From assembly GCA_918807975.1 (NCBI GenBank), contig OU964918.1, positions 21,002,477-21,066,476 of the forward strand: 64,000 bases of DNA, in the 5' to 3' direction. The notes under the pieces were generated by a model. That model made no database searches. It was not told the origin of the DNA and saw only the letters and a list, made by a program, of their open reading frames with translations. The DNA comes from Aplidium turbinatum. Lineage: Eukaryota; Chordata; Ascidiacea; Aplousobranchia; Polyclinidae. Position 1 is the stretch's first letter. Every line of letters starts with the position of its first letter. Below, piece by piece: positions 57,701 through 64,000 of the stretch. Made by a program: the position numbers and the translations under genes.

Positions 57701-60700
57701 TCCCTATTGAGGGGACCCAGTTGGCCCAAAATACTTAAAAATAACATCATAGGGTACAAAGATAATACACTTAGTTCGAAACAACTTTTTTATGGCCCGA
57801 AGATTTTTTATAGCCTTATTTTGGGGGTTATATATAACTTCCCAAATTCACAAAGTTAACTCTAAGGTACAAGAACAAAACCATCACCAAATTTTATGCC
57901 TTCAATTGTAGACTTAGGAACAAGTTGATCTGGCTGTCCCAAGTGGGATATTCACGAATAAAGGGCACCTAAAGTTGGCTTAAAATACATAAAAATAACA
58001 TCATAAGGTACAAAGATAGAAATTGTATCATCAGTTGGGGCATGTCCCACTGAGTCCAAAACATTTTTTTGTATGGCTCTACGGTGGGACTTAATCTCAT
58101 TTTGGGGTATAACTCCACAAAATGAACATCATAAGTTACATTGATGAAATCAAGTGTTGGTGATAGTACTTCACTTACAGATTTCAGAACATCAAAATTT
58201 GGTCATGCCAGGTGCGGAATTCCCTAATAAGACCCAAATTTTGGTGAATTTTGTAAAATGACGTCATAAGGTAGGCTACAAAAATCGGAATGGCCCGTTT
58301 CGGTGAGTCCGATCCCTTAACGGGGGATTTTTTCAATTTTTTTTTTAATTATCGGGTACTGTAGGCTAATTATCATTGCCCTTTTAGGGTTAGGGTTAGA
58401 GGTTAGGAACTCGGACTCACCGAATAGTAGCAAACCCACAAAAATAGAGCATGTGTCTTTAGTTGGGGCATGTTTCACTGAGTTTGAAACAACTTTTCTT
58501 ATGGCCCCCAACCCCAGGTAGGTTTCCCTCGTTTTTAGGTGACTTATGAACTCCAAATTCACTAAAGCAGCATTAGTTTAAAAACATTACTTCCAAGGAT
58601 GAAACCAAGTGTAGGTTAGGACTGTAGGTGGCATTGTGAAACGTCAAAATTTGTTCGTGTCAGCGGGCAATTTATCCTAGCACAAAGGCTTAAACCTGGT
58701 CCTAAATTTCATCTAAATGACATCTCTGGCTCAGCTTTTTGTTAATTTATAATCTGTTGTTAATTGATATAGGCTACCACAAATATTCTGTCAACAAGCA
58801 TATTATAGGCTGCAATATCTACGTAGTATAACATTGTATGTATGTTAAAATACATCTTTATGAAGATTGAAGATGGATGTTGTACGTAAGCTACGTTAGA
58901 TTTATTGTTTTTCTAAGACTGAATACTGAACAGAAACAAATCACACTACGTGGTTTCACTTAAACATGCGAGAGGACTTGCTTGAATAACAAAAACTATA
59001 CTATTGAGTATTGATACGAGGCAGTTAACCGCTTCAAGTGGACAGTTTGCTGGGTTGGTTTACAAAAACATAAAAGTTTTATTAGTCAATTACACAAACT
59101 ACTTACTCTTTTCAGAAAAAATCTTTCACTGGTAATATGGCATGTAAAATAGAATATTGTGGGCTTGTAGCAAGCTTCGAGAAAAACGATATCTATAGAG
59201 TAACGACTACTGTATTTCAAATAACAATTTTGTTACATAATACAGGACAGTGACCGCCTGACTGACCAACCTGGAAATTTCTCGAATTCTCCGTTGGCTG
59301 ATCTGCTCCTCCCTAAAATATCCATCCTGTAAGGGTGTAGTCAGGAGGGGCAAAGGAGGCAATTATCTCCCCCCACGAAATATTATCAAGAAAAATTTCA
59401 CACTATGTTCACAGCATCATTACCAAAGTTTTACTATTAATTTAGGCTGAAAGTACTCTCAGACTGTGTAATTTTAAAGTTTTTTTTTTCAAAATTATGA
59501 TGTTGTTGATATTGTGATTTGGGGAACTTGTTATACCCAATATACATACCTGGTTATACCCCCAAAATGAGGTTAAGCCCCACCTGGGACCATAAAAAAG
59601 TTGTTTCGAACTCAGTGGAAAATGCCCTAACTGATAATACAATTTCTATATTTGAACCTTATCGTATTTTGGGCCAACTTTGGTTGCCCCCTTATTCGAG
59701 AATGCCCCATTTAGGGCACCTAAGTCGACGTGTTTCGAAGTCTTCAAGTAAAGGCATAAAATTTAATGAAGGTTTTGTTCTTGTATATACCTTATGATAT
59801 TAACTTTGTAAATTTTGGGAGTTATACCCCCTAAAATTAAGTTAAGCCCCACCTTCGGGTCATACAAAAAGTTCTTTTAAACCCAGTGGAACATGCCCCA
59901 ACTGATGGCACAATGGCACATGTTCCAACTGTGTACCTTATGATATTGTTGTTACATATTTTGGACCAACTTTGAGTGCCCCTTATTCTGGAGTGCCCCA
60001 CCTGGAGCACCCAAATCGACTTGTGTCGAAGTTATCGCAACTAAGACTATGATGTATCTTCATATTACAGAGATGACGATGAGGATGAAGATGATCCCGA
60101 AAAGAAAAAATTCAGGAACCAGTTGTCAGGTTTGTTCCTTTGTGATGGCTTAACTTTTTCCATGTCAGTAACGAATGGTTGCAAGATTTTTGGTGCTGAC
60201 CGATAACACATAGCTTGCACAAGTCCTTATGTTTAAGTAGCATATTGTGAGAGGGCATGCTAGGCACGACTTAAAGAGCGAATTGGTCAACAATGGAAAT
60301 TCTCGCCTAGGTCGTTGTTTTAACTCTATAATATATGTATTATACTTTACACAACATATGTATTCGTTTGTTCGCCCAAGACTTTGTGTGATGTGTTAGC
60401 TTCATTATGTCATGTCAGTTTCATTTGTGAGGCACATTCAACGCAATTTCCTAAATACTTTCTCCAAATTAATTGGCTGTGGACCCCACTAATGTTCTTG
60501 TTTCTCAGGAGCAATTGTTGTCGAAACGCCAAACGTAAAATGGACCGACGTCGCCGGACTACATGACGCCAAGGAATCGTTAAAAGAAGCTGTGATACTG
60601 CCCATCAAGTTTCCTCATTTGTTTACAGGTGACCCTTCGGCTTTTTGATTTATTTTCTTTATTACCTCAATTAAACGTGGCAACCATCAAATAAAGATTT

Positions 60701-60978
60701 CGAAAGCACAATTTTTTTTTGCGTCCAAATTTATTTTTGTTTGTGTGTTACTTGTCTTCATTGCTCATGAAATGTGCTTGTCGATTACTATGGAACATAA
60801 ACATGTTTTCCGACTAAGTAGTGAATCGGGTAGAAGAACCTCATTTCGATGTAAAATCATTGCCTCATGTTATAAAGTTATGGCATGGCATCGAAGGTTC
60901 CAGTGTGTACTTGAGTGTAAATGTAATGTTTGTGTTCCAGGCAAGAGAACCCCCTGGAGAGGGATACTCCTGTACGGG
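45759..60978 (+). CDS. VPS4: VPS4, AAA ATPase of ESCRT-III disassembly, 5' part (six exons, gene runs on past the window)
   Basis: Exons: 45759-45782, 56769-56880, 56987-57140, 60071-60129, 60509-60628, 60941-60978, all with GT/AG borders and matching phases; they total 507 nt, 169 codons. Exon 1 reads MSGGSILE and joins in phase 0 to [20 protein letters not shown], the MIT domain that binds ESCRT-III tails. It continues HFLHAIKYEAKDNAA and [19 protein letters not shown]. Then follow a Lys/Gly-rich and an acidic linker ([20 protein letters not shown]), the AAA entry ([31 protein letters not shown]) and [12 protein letters not shown], which in the family directly precedes the Walker A PPGTGKS. 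Length to this point fits human VPS4A. VPS4 uses ATP to strip and recycle ESCRT-III at endosomes, the midbody and other membranes. Walker A/B and the rest must lie beyond 64000. Exon 1 is an inference from start, phase, donor GTGAGT and similarity to other VPS4 N-termini; exons 2-6 are secure. Intron 1 is about 11 kb and full of transposons. Confidence 0.9.
45868..46159. mobile_element. MITE with perfect 29-bp TIRs, start of VPS4 intron 1
   Basis: 45868-45896 and 46131-46159 are exact inverse copies, reading TACCGTATTTTACGGACCAT and on to AAGGCGCAC; the outer TA is the likely target duplication. The phrase ATAAGGCGCACCGGAC is repeated several times inside. It lies 85 bp after the predicted VPS4 first exon and is spliced out. 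Confidence 0.9.
47874..48240 (+). mobile_element. hAT-type MITE (CAGTGCCGGTCTT ends), second short copy
   Basis: Starts CAGTGCCGGTCTTAGGG and ends ACCCCAAAGACAGGCACT; flanks GACCCCAG and TCCCCCAG agree at 6 of 8 bases. It includes the CAGTAGCGTAGCTGGG and GGGGGCCTCCCGC phrases, also present in the 22.9-kb part of the large copy. Confidence 0.75.
48350..48500 (+). repeat. tRNA-derived SINE, third family
   Basis: A box TGGCCGAGTGGTTAGCGCG and B box TGTTCGACTCC are clear, followed by a non-tRNA body (TGGGCAAGAAACTTAACGAT, ATTGCCTCTACCTAGTGA). The acceptor arms do not pair, so this is not a working tRNA gene. Confidence 0.7.
48885..49140 (-). repeat. SINE-1 copy
   Basis: Minus-strand body with CAAGACTTCAACAATCGG, CAATCTCGGTGACCGGGCC and AAAGATTCAATCAAATCAG. 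The head is missing: the copy breaks off after GAGCAACGCACGTTAAGGAC. Confidence 0.7.
49140..49230 (+). repeat. Possible tRNA-like SINE head
   Basis: GTAGCGGTCAGTGGAGTGG resembles an A box, and GCGTTCAATACTCGG a B box about 35 bp later. Only a short, weak match. Confidence 0.35.
51160..52400 (-). pseudogene. 5'-truncated LINE, split by a hAT element
   Basis: Minus-strand C-terminal RT region: [34 protein letters not shown] and RWYGHV (52373-52074), interrupted by 51414-52065, then [39 protein letters not shown] and [10 protein letters not shown], ending near 51192. The 3' tail contains a GATGG/GATGAT-rich end around 51160-51175. The reading frame is otherwise good, so the LINE was fairly young when split. 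It disrupts the gene of the surrounding transposon. Confidence 0.85.
51414..52065. mobile_element. hAT-type MITE inserted in a LINE
   Basis: Ends CATAGGTGCCGAC and GTCGGCGCCAGTG (10 of 13 bases inverse) with the exact 8-bp duplication ATCACATG (51406-51413, 52066-52073). Removing it rejoins the LINE frame [13 protein letters not shown]. Non-coding, 652 bp. Confidence 0.9.
52470..52750 (+). pseudogene. LINE 3' fragment (best copy of the [12 protein letters not shown] family)
   Basis: An open plus frame reads [39 protein letters not shown] and [12 protein letters not shown], the C-terminal Cys/His region of a LINE ORF2. The tail is GACCCTCGGCCCCAGAGGC, then CACAACAACGACGATA. It lies head to head with the LINE at 51160-52400 within the large transposon. 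Confidence 0.7.
53376..53575. mobile_element. GGTCTGCTACTATTCGG-family MITE, GGCTAG variant
   Basis: Left GGTCTGCTACTATTCGGCTA, right AACGGGCCATTCCG; exact 9-bp duplication AAGCATTTT (53367-53375, 53576-53584). Sub-terminal word TTCGGCTAGTCCGATTTGG on the left; its inverse GACTAGCC and AACTAGCCGAAT on the right. It sits in the right arm of the large transposon. Confidence 0.9.
54495..54580. mobile_element. Partial GGTCTGCTACTATTCGG element, GGAGAG variant
   Basis: Left end GGTCTGCTACTATTCGGAGA followed by GTCC and GATTTGGAAAAATCCCAG. The right end is not found nearby; the piece at 56390-56474 carries a similar GGAGAA word and the usual right tip. Confidence 0.5.
54581..55642. other. VPS4 intron 1, unassigned part
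   Basis: AT-rich intron between the large transposon and the first GGTGAG MITE. A repeated phrase, AAGTAAAGTGTCAGYGAAAAAGT, occurs at about 54640 and 54775. No gene seen. Confidence 0.45.
55643..55894. mobile_element. GGTCTGCTACTATTCGG-family MITE, GGTGAG variant, copy 1
   Basis: GGGTCTGCTACTATTCGGTG to AACGGGCCATTCCG, with the exact 9-bp duplication GGCTGGTGG (55634-55642, 55895-55903). Word TTCGGTGAGTCCGATTCGG is repeated near the left end and inverted near the right end. Between them lie CTAACCCCTAACC runs and an A/T core. GGG tips and a 9-bp duplication point to a Mutator-like origin. Confidence 0.9.
56091..56267. mobile_element. GGTCTGCTACTATTCGG-family MITE, GGTGAG variant, copy 2
   Basis: Same ends as the copy at 55643; exact 9-bp duplication TCCAAAAAC (56082-56090, 56268-56276). 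Fewer GGTGAGTCCGATT units than copy 1. Confidence 0.9.
56390..56474. mobile_element. Partial element with the AACGGGCCATTCCG right end, GGAGAA variant
   Basis: Words TCTCCAAATCGG, TCTCCGTAAAAGCC and TTTCTCCGTATTGGATTTG precede AACGGGCCATTCCG. The left end is absent here. Confidence 0.5.
57141..60070. repeat. VPS4 intron 3: diverged satellite copies in both orientations, plus a MITE
   Basis: 57541-58285 and 58446-58640 match the 16.4-kb satellite in the same orientation (GGTACAAAAGGTTTGAGTG, CAGTTGGGGCATGT). 59550-60030 matches it in reverse (CCCCCAAAATGAGGTTAAGC, GTGGAACATGCCCCAACTGA). The intron could therefore form a partial hairpin about 2.4 kb long. A block at 59240-59320 is a reverse relative of 19130-19215. 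Confidence 0.7.
58286..58437 (-). mobile_element. GGTCTGCTACTATTCGG-family MITE, GGTGAG variant, reverse copy
   Basis: CGGAATGGCCCGTTTCGGTG to CCGAATAGTAGCAAACCC with the 8-bp duplication ACAAAAAT (58278-58285, 58438-58445). Inserted in the satellite copy of VPS4 intron 3. Contains GGGTTAGGGTTAGAGGTTAG. Confidence 0.85.
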
Positions 60979-61543
60979 GTAAGTAGTATTTTCATAAAAC
61001 TGTTGCTGTTCTTAAGCAGTTTGTATAGTAGGCTTACTGCAAAACTCACAAAACGCTACATGAATTCTTTCTTTGCAATTACTGTATTGGCAACACAACA
61101 GTATTGTCAAATCGCGTCATTTGCAGTTTTTCAAACAAAATGACGCCATTGCAGAGTTGGGGTGTATAAAAGTTTTGCCAAGAAAAATCTCGTTGTAGAA
61201 AACCAAAGATTTGCAAAGTGCATAAATTCTTATATTTGTGTTGAGGTTCTTTAAACCGAGATTTTACAACCTGCGACTCGAGCATGAAGCAGGTCTGGCC
61301 ATCCCTGTTTTAGTTCATCTTGTTTCTGCATCACCATACATTGATAGTAGCAACAACTCTCCGCTTGTATACTTGGATCAAGCAGTGGGCTATATGGCTG
61401 CTAATGAAGTATTCTTGCCTCAGCTCAACTTTGAGATTGTTACCGCTTTGAGTCACTTTTAATCAACAATGAAAAGGTTTGATCTGAAATCTGAATCGAG
61501 TTTCAAGAATTCAAACTTGGATGGGCTGCTACAGTTTCTAGAG

Positions 61544-62281
61544 CAGTAGTTCTCAACCGGGGGGTTGCGGACCCCAAGGGCTCCTTGAGGAAATTTCAAG
61601 GGTCCGTGAAGTTGCAAGTTTGCAGCATAAATAATCGATAAATTACGAAGTTTATAAAATGGTTATGCTTTATTTGTGTATTATTGCGATTCTCAAACTG
61701 TACGACGCAACGCACTGGTGCGTCGTTTGAAATTTTAAAGGTCATCGCACAAAGATTTTGTTTCCTAAGTAAAAACAATCATATAAATGAGTTAAATCTA
61801 AGGCTATATTGGCTATGTTCAACTTAAATTCTTTTGAGACAGTGGATCGTTGATCAATGCTTAACGTTAGTCAGCGGTTTATCAGCAGTCACAGTTTTGC
61901 CAGGACTGTGATTACAACGAAATATTGATTACAAATAAAACCATGGAGACATTTTTTGTATCGGTCACAAACTTATATTAACTTTTTATAAAATTTGTAA
62001 AAAAACATTAAATCAGTTTATGGATTACGGATTTTTGATCCTGTATGCCGACATGTAGCTCATAACATAATTTCTTCAATGTCATCAATCGTCATAAGTG
62101 CATCGCGAGTTCAGCTAATTCTTCTAGAATCTAGATGTTTCGCTTCGAAGCTTATGCAACATTTGGTTTCATTAGGAGACGCGGTATACTAAAATTTCAG
62201 ATAAAATTTTTGCTACGGGTCCACGACCACTTGGAAGGCACCAAAAGGGGTCCGCCAAGACAAAAAGTTTGAGAACCACTG
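61544..62281. mobile_element. hAT-type MITE (CAGTAGTTCTCAACCGGGG ends)
   Basis: Left CAGTAGTTCTCAACCGGGG and TGCGGACCCCAAGGG, right GGGGTCCGCC and GTTTGAGAACCACTG. This end type is known from Charlie-like hAT elements in many animals. No clear duplication and no transposase seen. It lies downstream of VPS4 exon 6, presumably in the next intron. Confidence 0.75.
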
Positions 62282-62421
62282 TTACGCGATTTTGTTCAAT
62301 TAATCGAGTTAATTCGATGATTTTTCAATAAAAATATCTTATGGGAAATAATTTAACTTAGAACTGCAAGTGTTAAATTGCAATTAATATAGCAACACTT
62401 CTTCGTCTATATGTAGTATGT

Positions 62422-62709
62422 CAGGGTTTCCCAAACTTTTTTGGGCCACGGACCACTATTTGTAAATCTGTTTATTCGCGGACCCCCAATACAAAGGTAA
62501 AAATAAATAAAACCGAATTTTGTTTATTTAAAAAACTGACAACATCAATGGGACGGATGGGATTGCTTCTTATTGCATAATGCATAAGTCATCAATTCTC
62601 GGAGTTATTTGTGAAAGACGAACTCGTAAGTCAGGGTCCACGGAAAGTCTGGACCTGTACTTTGTCTTCATGTTGGTAAGAGCTGAAAATGCTATCTCAC
62701 ACATGTAGG
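62422..62709 (-). pseudogene. hAT element end with ZBED5-like transposase C-terminus
   Basis: CAGGGTTTCCCAAACTTTTT and GGGCCACGGACC form a hAT end at 62422. On the minus strand (62709-62575) it codes YMCEIAFSALTNMKTKYRSR and LSVDPDLRVRLSQITPRIDD, the C-terminal end of a Charlie/ZBED5-type hAT transposase. The upstream part is cut off by the element starting at 62710. Confidence 0.8.
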
Positions 62710-64000
62710 CATAGCCGTACGAGACCAAACCATTTTGAGGGGGCAGAATGTATATTTGCCCAAATCTGCACGCTTTTATAGAAATTGCCCAAATATAATG
62801 TATGTGGTGCATGATAACAGTGAAAAACTAACACAACAAGATCACCAGCTACTGTAGCTAGAATTTCTTACCCAAGTAATCAAGATAGAACAATTGAATT
62901 CATCTTTGAATATACCTTGCTTGTTCATTGCTCGATGCTTCTGCACTTTGGCATGGTAGGTAGGAGTAACATTTAGGAGTATTATATACTTCAGCAGTAG
63001 CATTTTAAATGTTGGTGAAATTAACATGACACAGTTGCATATACAAACTAAACATTTATTTTGGGGGCGCAACTGCATCATTTTAATTTGGGTAGTTTCA
63101 TAAAAGTAATCAAACAAAGCTAAGTAACACCATAACATTAACATTACATTTAACAGATACAGTAACTTATAACATTTTTTCGTTAAATGTTGTGGTGTTG
63201 CTCAGCTATGTCGGACTGTCCGTTTATGGTTGAAAAAGTACTGTAACCTCTCCACCCAAATTGTTTTATAAAAGTATTCACCAGATTTATATAAATTCAT
63301 ATTTTGTAGTTGCCCAAATCAAGATGATGCAATTATGGATATTAGGTCTATGAAAAAAATTAAAGACTTTGTAAATTGTGATGCCGAGGCAACTGCATCA
63401 TGCCAATTTGGGCAGTTTTATAAATAGACTATGATCAGATAATTTCATATTTTTTTGTTGCCCAAATCTAAACGATACAGTTATGTAAATGGGAAAAATT
63501 AATGAATTTGTTCATTTTGGGGAAACTGCCTCACGCTAATTTGGGCATTTGCATAAACAGACTAATCAGATAATGTCATGTTTTTAGCTGCCCAAATCAA
63601 CACGATGCATTAATTTTGTGAAAATTAATAAAATTAGCTATATAGCAAATTTTGTGTTTTTTTTTGATTTGGGCAGATTCATAAAAGTATTAGAGACATA
63701 TTTTGGTGGCTGCCCAAATTGGCATGATGCAGTTGGTTAAATGCATTTCGTAGTACAGTTTGATCACCATACAATACATCAGTACGGGTGTGCCAAATGA
63801 AAATTTTGCGGCATATTTCTTGTGCAAATAAGAGGCTGTACCGTACTTAGTTTGATAGGTAAAATATATTAATTTGTAGTTTTTCTTAATTCATGCAATT
63901 TTAAAGCTTTTCATATAGCAATTTTTGCCCTAATAATTGCAAAATTTTGCCCGAATTCGCGACGTTTTGAAACAACAGGGGGGGCAGCTGGCTCGTACGG
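62710..64000 (+). mobile_element. Larger copy of the CATAGCCGTACGAG element, cut by the window edge
   Basis: Starts CATAGCCGTACGAGACCAAA at 62710 and reaches GGCTCGTACGG at 64000, so only about five bases of its right end are missing. It holds everything in the 36053-36749 copy plus about 600 bp of extra inside, including a block (62870-62975) shared with 20865-20980. GCCCAAATC phrases with ACGATGCA or ATGATGCA recur about ten times. No gene recognised. Confidence 0.85.

Noticed and set aside
60979-61543. Search for the VPS4 Walker A exon (PPGTGKS) after exon 6
   Set aside because: No matching codons with an acceptor were found up to 64000; the next exon must lie beyond the window.

Overview
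This is AT-rich animal genomic DNA with long introns and a very dense load of transposable elements, most of them DNA transposons of the hAT type and short inverted-repeat elements. Two host genes are clear. The species cannot be named from this sequence. The very frequent short words TAGCCTAC, GTAGGCTA and TAGGCCTA, and the mixture of hAT elements, LINEs and tRNA-derived SINEs, would fit a tunicate or another aquatic metazoan, but that is a guess.

Host genes: (1) A secretory-type cyclophilin on the minus strand (10761 down to 3081), four exons. A signal-peptide exon is joined to three exons that together code a whole peptidyl-prolyl isomerase domain. (2) The 5' part of VPS4, the ESCRT-III disassembly ATPase, on the plus strand (45759 to 60978, continuing past the window). 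Six exons give 169 codons: the MIT domain, the acidic linker and the start of the AAA domain, stopping just before the Walker A loop.

Layout: 1-3080 holds short inverted-repeat elements and SINE copies. 3081-10761 is the cyclophilin gene, with a MITE and a LINE 3' end in its introns. 10762-16400 holds SINEs and a LINE fragment. 16400-19000 is a 278-bp tandem satellite broken by a young LINE. 19370-23080 is a 3.7-kb hAT-like element. 23165-25810 is a decayed copy of a widespread, poorly described protein-coding repeat. 27307-27530 is a 23-bp minisatellite. 28025-44500 is a bed of nested hAT and other DNA elements, many with exact 8-bp target duplications, several carrying a stub of transposase C-terminus. 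45759-64000 is VPS4, whose 11-kb first intron holds a large inverted-repeat transposon (about 46990-54430) that has itself received a 2.86-kb element, two LINE ends, a hAT element and a Mutator-like MITE.

Most noteworthy are two short-element families with 8-9-bp target duplications, in which the sub-terminal repeat word differs between copies yet matches between the two ends of a copy; a LINE family whose 3' ends share a hairpin with compensating stem changes; and three protein-coding repeat families that I recognise as widespread but cannot place in a named superfamily. No CRISPR, rRNA gene, intact tRNA gene or viral element was seen.
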